In this document: one piece after another, positions 30,951 through 42,415 of the stretch
Layout: each line of letters starts with the position of its first letter
Position numbering within the stretch: position 1 is the first letter of the stretch
Assembly (NCBI GenBank): GCA_963377175.1
Contig: CAUJNA010000474.1
Coordinates: forward strand, 148,836-212,835
Source of the DNA: Effrenium voratum
Taxonomy: Eukaryota > Sar > Dinophyceae > Suessiales > Symbiodiniaceae
Direction: 5' to 3'
DNA: 64,000 nucleotides
Position numbers and translations under genes: made by a program
Notes under the pieces: generated by a model
Databases searched by the model: none
What the model was told of the DNA's origin: nothing
Seen by the model: the letters and a program-made list of their open reading frames with translations, nothing else

Positions 30951-31529
30951 TCAAAGTCGATCAGGGCTGAACTGCTCCCAAGCCAGTGTTGTTTGGCTTC
31001 CGGAAGAGGCATCGTCGGAGGATGGCTCAGTTGTTGCATCGCAGCTGGGCGAGACATCAGGTTGCTCGGAATCTTTCTTCTGCTGCCACTTCCTTGCCAG
31101 GACCTGGGCCTCTGCCCAAGCCACTGCGACAAGCCCTGGCATAACTCGCTCACTCAGTGGCAAATCGTCGGCACTCCCCACGTAGAACTTCATCCCGAAG
31201 CCAAACTTCTGTGATTGTCCAAGGCCTTTCACCACAAAGCTTGAGTTGTCCAGCTTAACCATAATCTTGCAGCATCCTGCAGGCTTGACCGTGTAGGAAT
31301 GGTTGCCAACAGGCGGTGTCTCAGGCATGGCATCCGCAGGTAAATGGAGGAGCGTGGGGTAATACTTCATCAAAATGTTTCCAAGCCGCTCCTTCTGCTG
31401 CAGAATGCTCCGCAAGTCTGGGTGGCTAAGCTCGTCCCAGTCCCCCGACTCATCACGCTTGCGTTTCCGCTCTGCGCGAAGGTCAGCCCGACTGCCGAAA
31501 ATCACCGTGCTCTCGTGTTCAGACGACAT
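30951..31529 (-). CDS. Unknown protein, last gene of the TIR element
   Basis: A 192-codon frame with MSSEHESTVIFGSRADLRAE at the start, a basic patch (ERKRKRDE), then SILQQKERLGNILMKYYPTL and a beta-rich middle (SYTVKPAGCCKIMVKLD, FGFGMKFYVGSADDLPL). The end is acidic and Ser-rich. A hairpin lies 30 bases after the stop. No family recognised; the basic patch may be a nuclear signal. Confidence 0.5.
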   Translation of the reverse strand: MSSEHESTVIFGSRADLRAERKRKRDESGDWDELSHPDLRSILQQKERLGNILMKYYPTLLHLPADAMPETPPVGNHSYTVKPAGCCKIMVKLDNSSFVVKGLGQSQKFGFGMKFYVGSADDLPLSERVMPGLVAVAWAEAQVLARKWQQKKDSEQPDVSPSCDATTEPSSDDASSGSQTTLAWEQFSPDRL

Positions 31530-31764
31530 GTTTGGAAACCTTCGGCAAAACTCGGGCCTTAATGACTGCGGCGATGCAAGTCAAGGGCAGGACGACAAGC
31601 AGCAGCAATGCCCGTGCACTCACACAACAACAAAGCCTAGCAGTGCTCATGCACATGCGAACACCACACTCCGTGGCTCGATGCATTTTTTTCAATCCAA
31701 GGCCACACAACTTCAGCCTCAAAAACACTGTGCGTTGTGGCTGGCGGCGGGCCTGTCTCAGTCT

Positions 31765-32701
31765 CTACTCAGAGGAGAACACAGTGACTGGTTTTGAAGT
31801 TCCAGCTGCGTTTCCGCAGCTGGCGGCAGCACGCTGATTTGCGCGCTGATCTTGGTGCCATGGCGAACTGTTGATGATGGGTCCAACTTGGACACGGCCA
31901 ATTTGATCGAACTTGGTGCCAGGGACCTGGTCGGCGGTGTCGACCAATAGAAACTCCGAATCCTGAACCTGCATGTCAGCGTCCTCTCCTTCTGCATCAG
32001 ATTCATGCTGTACTGCAGTCATCTGCTCGATGTCATCACGATGCCAGATGGCGTTGCCAGGAAAGAGAGAAAGTGGCATGAACCTGCGAATCATGTCAAC
32101 GTCTCGTCTGTAAAGGGCCTTCAGCATCACCCGTAGTTTTGGCACGGGGTCACTGATTGGCAGGCAAAGTATCGAGGAATAGTCCTGGGACCACTCAACC
32201 AGGTCAGGCACGCGATCGAGCTCGTCCTGCCAGCCCCAAATCATGAAGCGCTTCTCCCAGGAAGCATGGCCAATCGGCCCATAATCTCCACCATAAGGGG
32301 CACGTTGAATGTCATACACCACACACCGCAACTGATAATGCTTCCTCTTGTACTCGTTGATGCTTCGTGGGCCCTGGCACCAGCTGAACCCAAGGCCGAT
32401 GCTCGATCCACTGCTGCACTGAGGAAGTGCGAGTTTCGTGATTGCACCAGTCTGCAGTTTCCTTTGTGTAATGTCTTTCCAGATAATCGTCGCTGTTCAC
32501 ATGAATGAACACTCGCAGATCCCTGAACTCCTCCATGCAGATGGGGCTCCCTTTGCGAAACACGATGGCTTGCTCCAACTTTTCCAGTATCTCCGAATGA
32601 AGCTGATAGAGCGGGAAGAAGCTGGACTTCCACGTCGCCAAGCAAGCGTGGTCGCCTGGCTGAAACCGTGCACTGTCCATGTCGGCCAACCATGACGACA
32701 T
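31765..32701 (-). pseudogene. Unknown protein in two frames
   Basis: The likely start is the ATG at 32699-32701 (MSSWLADMDSARFQPGDHA), two bases downstream of a hairpin in the direction of transcription. The first frame runs to about 32312; a second (31765-32331) continues with VVYDIQRAPYGGDYGPIGHA, FMIWGWQDELDRVPDLVEW and AIWHRDDIEQMTAVQHE. The change near 32320 could be an intron or an indel. Trp-rich, globular, roughly 310 residues. No motif identified. A hairpin lies close to the 3' end (31801-31822). Confidence 0.45.
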
Positions 32702-32724
32702 AATTACTGTGGTAGCACAGTAAT

Positions 32725-33078
32725 GTCTGTGGGAAGTGGGACTGACGCGCAGTAGCCTAGATGTGAAGCGAAAACATCTGCAGGGCAATAACATCAATCA
32801 ACAACATGGCAACTTTCAAGGACAGTCGCAACTTTCAAGGTCCAACACGCAATGCTTGCTCTTTTGTTTCTTTGCCCATCACGCGATGCCATGGTCTGCT
32901 GCGCGCCCGCAGCAGACATTGCCACAAGGTCTAGTTTACATCATCAGCGGGAGGAGGTTTCACAAATTTGCGTTGCCTTCTCTCAGGACTTGGCATTGAA
33001 GCTGTGATTGCTTCGCTGCCAACAGACATGTCCCGCTATCATCATTATTGTCATGCGCTGGCTAAACAAAAGAATGCA
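32725..33078. other. Spacer bracketed by two hairpins
   Basis: Between the hairpins at 32703-32724 and 33079-33100 there is no credible coding frame. This is the clearest example of a spacer whose two ends are both marked by the hairpin family. Confidence 0.6.
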
Positions 33079-33101
33079 CAAACTGTGGCACCACAGTTTG
33101 T

Positions 33102-36100
33102 TTAGTCATCACTGCCCACAGAGTCTTCACTCAGATTCTCCTCCTCGACGTCCTCTTCATCTTCAATTTCTTCGTCTTCTTCGTCTTCTTCAATCAGATT
33201 TTTCTCCGACTTCTTCTTCGGAGCCGCCTTCATCTTTGCAGCCTTCTTTGGCTTCGGCTTTGCATTGGCACCTCCCCGCGACTTTCGCTTCTTGCCTGTC
33301 ACCGTGGACGTGGAAGGCTCAGGGGTGCTGCTGCTCTGCGGATGCGGAAGGTGCAAAAGTTTTCCCAGCTTTGCGTTGAAAATCTTGTCGTTGGCAGGGT
33401 CAGTCATCGCCGCGAGGAGCTGTGTGCAGACCTGGGCCTTGAACCACTTGGCGTGCTTTTGTGAGAAGCCTGGCGTGCTCTTCTTGGGCACCAGAACCAA
33501 ACTCGAGCAAAAGGACATCAAACTGCGATGCAGCCAAGGAGCAAATTGCTGTCACTGGAATTCTTTTTGTCAAAATCACGCTGGCTGTCGCAGGCTCTGC
33601 TGCTGTCATGAGTGTGACAGCCCGTGGCCGATACCGGTGCAACAATTCCTCGATCATGTGCGAATGCCTTGGATTCCAAGTGATCGGTTCTCCTGCCACG
33701 TTGTCCTTTGCACTTCCATCTGTTCGCTGTTGGTTGTTCGGTGCACCAGCCACGCGGAAGCTTCCAAGCAACTCGTGCTTGAACACAGGTGCCAGCCTTG
33801 TCAGCCCTGCCAAATCATGCCGGGGGACCCCGTAGACCTCAGAAACTCGCACGCAAACAAGGGGCGCAAGCTGAGCGCGCCAAACAACCGCGCACTGTTT
33901 GGTTTATCCAAGGCGCAGCATCTGAACACACGGTCCCCTCAAAATGTAGGTTCTTCCGGCTTCCCGTGATAGCTTGCAGCTTTTGCGCATCCGTGGTGGT
34001 CACCAAGACCTTTTCTGCCAAGTTAATCACGTTGACCTCATTATCAGCCCCCGTGCCTCCGAGGAAATCACATTAAAACGCTGAGGCCCTGGCCCCACGC
34101 TCAATCGCCGTCCCTGACAGATTCCTGGCCTTCCTGTTCGCAGTTGTCGAGTCCTCAGTGTGGATTAAATGCCACATCTTAGTCACGCCGATGCCCTTGA
34201 ACAGGTTGTTCCAATGAGAATGCAGGCCTGACCGGCCTCCGTCAAAGAACAAGAACCTAAGATGAGCAACGCATGGACGGCGCACGCATCCTGTGTTTAT
34301 GTAATAAGCTAGGCAACACATCCGAAGCGTCTGGGGGAGGCGGCCCGTCCGAGTCGTCAAAGGTCAAAGTGGATTGCATGTTTCGTGCAAAAAGCACGCC
34401 CTTGACCACTTTCTCGAAGTGTTCTTTCTGAAACGGAGGGGGTGACCTCCGAGCGTCGGTTTTATGCTCTCCTGCCTGCTCAACGTCCCAAATGAAAAGT
34501 TGGGAACCCTCCTGGCTTCGCGTCTTTAGGAATTCCACCTTCGACAAAGCAAGGATGAGTTTGTCAATCTCTTGGTCAGCCACCGCGACCTGCAAAAGGG
34601 AATTGACAAGGTCCTTGGCGGTTGTCTCAGTTTCTAGCAGAAACTCTTTGTCTTCAGTCTTCAGAGCTTCAACTGCATGGACAGCCTCAGTTGCCTTGGC
34701 TTCATTGGGCTCTGAAAGGCGGATGGCGGCTTTCACAAGGGCGGCGTCATCCAACGCACCTTCGTCCGCTGACTCCGCCTGCGTTGCCGCAGCCGTTTTG
34801 TCGTCTTTCTTGGTTAGCTTGTCCCAGATGGGCTTGAGCGCCTCGCGCTCGAGAAGGGCATTCACGTCAAAGTTGGTGTGCAACACGCTCTTCACCTTCT
34901 CGTCGTACTTCTTGGTGTAAATGAGATCTGCCAGAAATTCCGCAGCCTCTTGACTGGCTGGCTGCAGCGCCCCCAGCCACGATTTGTTGGCCACGACTTT
35001 CACGGATTTGCCTCGGCGCCATGTCCAGATCATTACAATGTCATGGGCGACACTTGAATCACCAATTGCAGTCAAAATGCTAGGGTCAAGTTCATTGTCA
35101 GGGATATTGTCGAGCGTCTCCCGCGAGAAGAGAAGGCCACCAGCCATTGCCTTGCGCCACGTCTCCTGAGTGGAGAGTTTCTCCCGGATGCGTTTTGCGT
35201 CCTCACATGGCAGGCTCTTGTGAGCCAACAGCATGTCCAGGATCTCATCTTTCAGGACATACTTCCATGCCCACATATGGAACAGCCTCAGAAGCAGTGC
35301 GCCCCCATCAATCAAGGCAAAACCTAAGAAAAAGCAGCAGTGCTAGGAGTCAGGCCCTTTGGAATTATTCCCACGGGGGTTCTTGCCGGCCAACGCCTGG
35401 GGTTGAGCTCGCCTTGCTTGAAGATTTTGTTCAACGCCGCATCCATGAGGGCATCGAACACCCACTTCACGCAAGGCGGTTGCTTCTTGCAAGCAGTGGC
35501 AAGGTCTCGCAAAACATATATGGACTTGATGGGACTTCGCTTTCCGAAGAGCTCCTCAGAAAGCAGGACTTCCTCTCGGAAAGAAGTGTCGCTCAGCAAG
35601 GAATTCCACAGAGCCATCAAGACTTCGAGGAAGGACTGCGTCACTGCCTCCCCCGATGTCACCGTCAAGTTGGCAGACAAGATCTCGAAAAGCTTCTTAG
35701 TCGTCAGCTTGGTCTTGGAAGCTGATTCGTGATTCAACTTGAAGGACACTATTTGAAAGATGCGTTGCACAGGGCTGTAGTACATGGTCTCGTATCTGGT
35801 CCCAACATCCTTTCTTTGCTTGGCCGCTTCCCAGAACAAATTCAGCCCGGGCTTGAAGCGGCAATCGATCGTGGAAGACAGCCACGCCCTTCTCCATTCC
35901 TGCGCTGGCAACTCAATGCTTGGCTGTATTTAGGGGCCAAGACAGCGACGGCGCCGGCCTCCTGGAACTTGTCTTGCTGCAAGTCCCTCGCTGTGGCCAA
36001 GATGAAGGCGTGATGGTCCTCCTCCGGACTGATCCTCTTCATTTGCCCATTTTTCTGGTCCATAAACAAGTCATCCACTGCCACCACCAAATTTATAGGC

Positions 36101-36423
36101 TGGGGCTTCTTGTACGTGGTGTGCATGATCCACTTTACGCTGCTCTTGTACACTGGCACACTTGCAGTCGAAGACCATGACCAGCTAACCCACGCTACAT
36201 TGCCGCCTGCAATGTACTGGTCAGTAGTGGAATCTCCCTCCTTCAAGGCCTCCATCATGGACTGCAACTTGCGATTGTCGAAGGGGTCTTGACGACCGCC
36301 CTCCTCGATCGTTAAGGGCTTCATTGACTCAAGGTCCCTGAAAAGATCCGTCCTGAGCAGCAGCGCAGTACTGACTGATGGCATCTCTATTACTGAGGCC
36401 CGCGCCCCACAATGAGTTCCCAA
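33102..36423 (-). CDS. Large multi-piece protein of unknown function with basic/acidic tail
   Basis: Reading pieces in order (35842-36423, 35324-35911, 34257-35315, 34073-34360, about 33840-34030, 33400-33852, 33102-33521) suggest one protein of about 950 residues with introns or indels. Recognisable segments: AVDDLFMDQKNGQMKRISPE; a helical region (LLRLFHMWAWKYVLKDEIL); a Lys/Ala/Glu-rich helical middle; FLFFDGGRSGLHSHWNNLF; and RPRAVTLMTAAEPATASVIL, which looks like a Rossmann-type strand-helix-strand. The C-terminus is a Lys-rich segment followed by an acidic run, typical of chromatin-associated nuclear proteins. The stop codon (33102-33104) abuts a hairpin. Function unknown. Confidence 0.45.
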
Positions 36424-36819
36424 GCCTTCCTCACGTCATCGTAGTGGGAAGCGCTTATGTTCCGGCATTGCACCGGGGTTGAGCTTGCCGAGGATGTTGA
36501 TTGAACCATAGCAGTCTGCACCTCGCTGCGGTTACGCAGCTGGCACCGGGGGCCTCAAATAAAAAACACTGCGGATGATCCTTAATCTGAAAACTGCGGA
36601 TGAGCCTTAATCTGAAAGCACGGGCCACGCTCTGTGAAAAGTCGAATTTGATCCGCGTCAGCAACGCTTCCGCTTTTGTTTACCCCAGTCAATTGTGCCT
36701 CACTGTAGATTCACACGCCCCTTGCAGTCGCGGAGCACCAACCCAAAGCAGGACCATCGTCCCAGCAAATTAAACAGGAGCAGCTCTTGTCTTAATAACT
36801 GTGGCTCCACAGTTACTAG
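36424..36819. other. Spacer between methyltransferase and large protein gene
   Basis: Holds hairpins at 36525-36540 and 36796-36815 and a duplicated short segment (CTTAATCTGAAA at about 36580 and 36607). Otherwise no gene seen. Confidence 0.5.
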
Positions 36820-36821
36820 GC

Positions 36822-38085
36822 CTAGCGGATCAACCTAGCTGCCGTGAGCACCGCCCTCATTGCCTCCCTCAGGACAGGAACCGACATGGCGTTGCCCACC
36901 ATTTTGCCTCTCTTGGCGCGGGACACACTTTTGGGCCAGCGGAAGTTGTGGAATCCCTGCAAAACCGCCAGCTCCTTGAGTCTGAGAAAGCGACTTTCCT
37001 TAGCACAGGCTGTAAGCGGGCTGCGGGCTGCGCAACTCGCCACACTTGATTATTTGCACTCGCTAAATCTGGTTTGGACAAGAATCGTTGTCGAGCCAGA
37101 AGTTGTCGCCGGAGGCTCGTGCACATGTGATTGTGGGAACATAGCCCGAGGTGACCTGCCGGAAGTTTTTCCCGGCTCCTGCGTCGATGATGTCCCTGTC
37201 CAGATTCCAAACACCCTTCGCCTTGAGCTTCTTCCTTCCTGCCAAAATGTTGTTCCGCTTGGTTTTGCAAAGCTTCTTGATGTCCACCTTGGGAAGCCCC
37301 TTCTCCAAAAGTCGTCCAGGCAAGCGAACTTGCTTTCAGGCAGCGAGTGGACCATATTTGGTTTTCTGGTTTTCACACCCTTGCGCGTGGACCTCCTGGC
37401 GCCCATGATGTAGATCCTCTTCCGGTTCTGCGGAAGCCCGAAACTGCGGGTGTTCACCATTCGCCAGCTCACAGCATAGGCCCGCTTCTGCGACCCAGGG
37501 AGCCGACATTCCTTGAGCTGCTGCAGAAGTTTGTTGAAGTGCTTCCTGTGCTTCATATTCCGGATGCCCGTCACATTCTCCAGCACAAATCCACGCGGTT
37601 GCATGCGGCAGATGTAGTCCACCACAGCCTTTGATAAATCACGTTGGTCGCATTTCCCCTGCCCGACGCCCGCCGTACCTCGGAAGGAGCAGACTAAGCA
37701 AAGACCTATGTGCAAAAAAACAGAAAGTAACCCAAACTCGGTTGAAAACAGCTACTTGTTCTGGCAGTCTGCTGTATGGTTGGCACGGAAACCCAGCTGT
37801 GTACAAGTCACACTTCTCGCAAACATTTCCAAGAGCATATCCAAGACTCCTCGGTCCCTTTTTGTGGGAAAGAATCACCTTTCGGCAATCTGGGTCCACA
37901 TCGGTGGCAAACTGAACCATGAACTCAATCCCCAGTTGCTTCGCTGCCACAACATCAGTTCCCATGCCGCTGCAGTCGCTCCCAAGCATGATTGGCCACT
38001 TGCGATGGCAATGTGACTCCACCTTCTCCACGCGAGGAGGCTTCTTGATGCCAGTTTTCTTCACCTTCAAGGATGTCTTCCCCAT
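36822..38085 (-). CDS. DNA (cytosine-5) methyltransferase
   Basis: All key motifs occur in order on the minus strand: motif I (MLGSDCSGMGTDVVAA), motif IV with the catalytic Cys (TAGFPCQPYS), motif VI (GFVLENVTG), motif VIII (LPQNRKRIYIMGAR), motif IX region (YVPTITCARA) and motif X (KMVGNAMSVPVL). The start at 38085 lies 14 bases after a hairpin. The coding sequence is split by a probable intron between motif IV and the Gly-rich GTAGVGQGK (about 37690-37780), one frame change near 37315, and another probable intron near 37050. Total about 380 residues, as for single-domain Dnmt2/bacterial-like C5 enzymes. The stop (36822-36824) is followed within 7 bases by a hairpin. It may methylate the element's own or host DNA. 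Confidence 0.85.
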
Positions 38086-38393
38086 GCTTCACGGACTTTC
38101 TGCGGCAACGCAGCAAGTCAGCTGAAGAAGCAACTGGAGGAAAGCTGGCTGCGGGGCGAAGCGTGAAACGGCTTGACGGGCAGACAGAACACATGAGCAC
38201 ACCAGACAAAAGACAACAAGACGTAGTAGTCTTGGCTTGGGGCTTAATTGCACATACCCCCCAAAACAAATAGCAGGTCAGCCCGATTTTGAGCCGCAGT
38301 GCCAGGGGGTTCCGTACCCCCTGGCACTCGGGCTGTCGGGCCCAAAAGAGCCCGAGGACCCGTTTGAAAAAGCATAAACAACTTAGACTCAAG
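38086..38393. other. Region upstream of methyltransferase with a 13-bp-stem hairpin
   Basis: Contains the family hairpin 38100-38113 and a distinct strong palindrome at 38298-38328 (AGTGCCAGGGGGT, loop TCCGT, then its complement). No coding support. Confidence 0.6.
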
Positions 38394-38510
38394 AATCTAG
38401 TGCGTCAAAACTCGCAGGGGCCCAAAATCTAGTGCATCAGAACTCGCAGGGACCCAAAATCTAGTGCATCAGAACTCGCAGGGGCCCAAAATTCTGATGC
38501 ATCAGAATTG
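38394..38510. repeat. 32-bp tandem repeat, about 3.5 copies
   Basis: Units begin at 38394, 38426, 38458 and 38490 with AATCTAGTGCATCAGAACTC and then GCAGGGGCCCA. The last unit is partial and carries TTCTGATGCATCAGAA, a palindrome. Confidence 0.8.
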
Positions 38511-38796
38511 TTCATTTGGCAGACACAGGGAGCAACACCAAAAACCAGGCTTGCGTGGCAGAAAGCGCTCAAACAAAACTCCCACAAAATGGAGGATTTT
38601 TCGGCTGACCGGACCCGCGCATCAGGTTCCCTCCACCCCCCCCGGCTTTGTACACTGTTTAACTCCCAGCGCTTCAAGAAGCGCTTTCCGTCATCAGACA
38701 GCGAGCCATCGCATAGACGTGTTTCTCTCTGTTATGACGCGAGGCAGTGGCAGCCCTTTCCCCAGTCTGCAGATTCTGTGCAGCGACCAATGCTCG

Positions 38797-39411
38797 TCAT
38801 TGGCGGCTGTGACCCAGGCAGAATCGCTCTATTGCCCCAAGAGCTCCCCACTGTACAAATGTATGGGCGTTGAACATCTTTGTGGATGTCAGCACGGACT
38901 TTTCCTGCACAAGTCCTACACTCACATAGTTCTTCTTGGTCTTGGCAGCTTTGGCTGCGTTCACCCAGGTGGCAGCCTTGTCCTCAGTTCTGTTACCAGG
39001 GGCGCGCCGCTCCAAACAAGGCAAACGGGACACGGACAGGACGACAAGTGTGCCACAGCCAGCCAAGGCCCGCACGTACACTTTCCAGTTGAGCTCTTGC
39101 ATGCGTGTTTGTGCCAAGACAGCGAATCGCGGATGACGTTTGCGAAATGATGGCGTAATGAGCACATGTCTTCGGGTGCCCTTGGCTGGCCCTTTGTATT
39201 TAACCCAAGGCCCAAACCCGGTCTTGATCGCAGCTTGGCTTACGATAAGACCACCAGAGAGTCGCATTAGCCATGAAGCTCGAGAGCCAGGTTTTGCGAC
39301 ATTGTTCACCACAACGCCTTCAGCCAAGAGATAATCATTGACCACCAGGGCACCCAAAGAGTGGAGTTTCTGGTGCAAGTCAGTAGAGTCTGCCTCCTCT
39401 TTCGCGAGCAA
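38797..39411 (-). CDS. Unknown protein next to transposase gene
   Basis: An open frame of 204 codons (MLAKEEADSTDLHQKLHSLG). It includes VSQAAIKTGFGPWVKYKGPA and RRHVLITPSFRKRHPRFAVL, then an Ala/Lys-rich stretch. It could be a separate small gene or a 3' exon of the transposase gene immediately upstream. A hairpin lies 95 bases before its start. No family recognised. Confidence 0.4.
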   Translation of the reverse strand: MLAKEEADSTDLHQKLHSLGALVVNDYLLAEGVVVNNVAKPGSRASWLMRLSGGLIVSQAAIKTGFGPWVKYKGPAKGTRRHVLITPSFRKRHPRFAVLAQTRMQELNWKVYVRALAGCGTLVVLSVSRLPCLERRAPGNRTEDKAATWVNAAKAAKTKKNYVSVGLVQEKSVLTSTKMFNAHTFVQWGALGAIERFCLGHSRQ

Positions 39412-39453
39412 TCGCCTAAGAAAACTTGCAAGAACAAAGGCGCAAAAGCAAAT

Positions 39454-42162
39454 TCAAACGCCAAGGCGCATATTGGCCAGAGCTGGAAGTTCAGGCTGAC
39501 TCCGCCTGCGTTTCCGCAGCGAGCTTTCGAGCTGAGCTTGGTGGTCAGCTTTCCTCCTACGCTCCAAGCATTGGCTGTGCTCTGCTGGACGAAGCTGCTC
39601 TTGCCGCAGCAGCAGGTCGTCTTGCTGAGCTTGAAAGCACCGTCTTTTCTTCAGCTCCGACAACTTTTTGGTCGCTTCCTCGTGCTTTGTGGAAATTGCA
39701 TTTCCAGCTGCCTTGCGGGAACTTTTGCTCAGCCGCAGCATGTCCCGAGGGGCATCGTTCAGCTTTAAGCATCGCTTCACACTCTTCCGGCGTCGAGCTA
39801 TCCACGCGGCTTCCGAAACAGGATTTCTTGTTCGTGCCTTGGCCGGCAAGGTGTGCAAAGCGAACTCCGGCAAGTTAAAAAAAGCTATGTGCCGCCAAGC
39901 GTCCTGCCGGCTTGCTTCTAGTCGAAGACCGGAAACAAACTTAGGTTTGCGAGCGGACCCAGATGATCTTTCAGAGCCGAAGCCTTCCTGCCAAATCTTT
40001 TGGGCAAGCATAGCAACTGCACCACGAAGACTGTTCTTGTCCCACTGGCGAAGCCGCCTCTCGAACGCCTTGAAGTAAGGGCCTAAGAAAGCCCTGTCGC
40101 GTGCAGTGTGGTACTTGATATCTGCAAAGTCACGCTCGCTCTGCGCAGTTCCAGCCGCCGATGCCAGCAAGACACGGGCAAGTGTTTTAGACATGTCCGG
40201 GCAGCGGCCGCTGAAACTTGACTCTGCCAAGGTCCAGGCTTGCAAATCACCCAACTCTTCCGACTTGGACAGTTGTTCTCCTGGGCAGAGCATTGGAAAG
40301 CGACAAGCAAAGCAGGACAAGCAATATGCACCGTTAAACAGACTCAGAACCAGTCGGTGGCGTTGGGCAGTAGGCTTTAAGTCTTGGAACTGTTCATAGA
40401 GCTGCTTAGAGTTCGCGTCGAACATCTGGGAGAGCCATCCTTGCAAAGCACCTGTTGAAAACGATCGGCGAAACGCTGCCTCCCACACTCCTGTGCCCAG
40501 CGCCCAGTTGAATCAAACGAGGTCTTTCCAGCCACTTCAGCACCTGGCAGTCAGATCAAGTCTTTGAAGCTCTGAAAACTTATCACGGGCTTCGCGACTC
40601 AGTGCTGTCTAGAAGCGTGCTGTGTGTAACCACTGGAGGTGGCTGTTTTCTGCACGAAGAGCACATGCAGCCTTTGAGCAAAGGTTGTCAAGCAGGTTTG
40701 CGCTGCACTCATGTCCATCTGGCTCTTGTCAAATCTGCGTAAAATTCTGATCTCCTCATCAGCAGCGTCAGCCATCATAGCCATTTGCAGGTACACCTCT
40801 GTGGATATAGACTCCAGGAACTTCTTGGCAACCCTTCGGGGTTTCGCGTTGGTCTTTACTCGCAATATCCTTAGATTTGCAACACAGTTTTTCTTTGAAA
40901 TGGCGACATACTCAAGCAAGCCTGATGCCTACTAAGTCTCTCGTGAGCTGTGGCCAAGAACGCATCCGCAAGAAGGATAAATCGCCCCATCGGCTTCTGC
41001 AGAGAAGAATGACGATGCTTGGCCGACTGCAAGTCTCTCATGCCACTGTGACGCAGAAATTCGGCGTCCATGTGCCGAACCTTAGCGCGACGAGACACTA
41101 TGGCCACACTTGCGGCATGTGTGTTAAAACATGTCCACTTTTGAGCCTAGCAACATGCTTCGCAAACATCACCTTCAAATCTGGCGAATGCCAAATCAGC
41201 GCAGTCATAGACTCCTTTCCAGATATGAATTGCTGCATGTATTCCTGAAGCGTCTCGTCAAGATGCCATTTCTTTGCAAACCTTAGCCAGCAAGGCAGCT
41301 GTCTGTTAGTTGTCCGTTCCGCGCAGGGTTGTTTACTGGGAATGCAACACGTGAGGACTGCGCTGAGTTGCCGCTGGACAGCATGCGCGCTGTCGCGCAG
41401 TCGAATCTTCATAGCTGGAAAAGTCTCGGCAGGAAAGTGGTCCCGAAGTGAGAGTAAACGGCCGGCTCTCAGTTCATCAGCGGCCGCATCCGAAGCAAAC
41501 ATTTCCTCAGCAGCGTCAGCGTCAGGGAGAAGCATTTTGTTTTGAAACATGGAGCAAGCAAAGCTTTGCCGCCTAGGTTCCACCCTTCTGCGAAAATGCT
41601 GCCAAGCCTTTTTGTAAAATGTCGGCGCCTTCCCGCACCACCCAGACGGAGGTTTTCTTCTAGCCTGAAACATAGTTTTTGCAACTTGCAGCGTTGTCCT
41701 GGCAAGCCTTCGGGCGCCGCAAATTTGGCCGTGGAAGAGCCCCAAGAGGCCTTGATGCAGTTCAAGTTGACCGCGCTGTGGTTTCGCAGCGCGGTTTGAC
41801 ACACAGGCAAATCTGACAGAAAGCATCGGCCCTTGCGCATCTTGCGAAATCAGAGCTACCTGGCACTTCCCAAGTTTCTTCCGCTCCATGTCCAACATAG
41901 CCTCATTCAAGCACCATGAAATCTTCTTTTCCTTGTAGCGGCCAAGAGGAGATTTTCGAAGCGATTCTCCTTTCAAGCGGCGCTCCACAACACCCAGAAA
42001 GGTGTCCGGGGTGCCACGCTCATGTTGTTTCAAGTGCGTTGTTCGCAATCCTTCCACTGAGCGGCTGAAGCACTTGCAGTACCGGCACTGCACATTCGAC
42101 TCAGTCAGTTTTGCCCACTTGAACAGTCTTCCCCACTTAATCACGCATTTGGAAGAAGGCAT
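39454..42162 (-). CDS. BED-finger / hAT-like transposase in several pieces
   Basis: The N-terminal piece (41098-42162) has a BED-type finger, VQCRYCKCFSRSVEGLRTTH followed by L-K-Q-H, then an RNase H-like first strand with Asp (ISQDAQGPMLSVRF) and RLRDSAHAVQRQLS. The next pieces (40871-41107 and 40599-40919) read LQSAKHRHSSLQKPMGRFIL and ADEEIRILRRFDKSQ. The C-terminal piece (39454-40488) has SAAGTAQSERDFADIKYHTA and a helix, resembling the hAT dimerisation motif (SAxSER-F). Lys/Arg-rich tail. Breaks near 41100 and 40500-40600 may be introns. It is the obvious candidate for moving the 18.6-kb element, although the 4-5 bp target duplication is not the 8 bp usual for hAT. Confidence 0.6.
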
Positions 42163-42415
42163 GGCGCCATCCGAACTGCGTTGCCGCAGTCGGTGCAGCA
42201 GCTGCCGTACAACTTGAGCATGTTTCGACAGGCGTGATCAACGATTAACGATGCCGCAACATGAACTGTGCCACGACAGAAACACTCAGGCAAAACGGAC
42301 GAGCCCTTTTTACATCTGCGGGACTGTGTGCTTGAAGTGCGACCGCTTCCGAAGCCGTCAGCTGTACAAAGGCTTCGGAAGCAATGATTCAAAAGACTGA
42401 CTGCGGCGACGCAGT

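Noticed and set aside
38394..38510. CRISPR-like array
   Set aside because: The 32-bp units are directly adjacent with no unique spacers.
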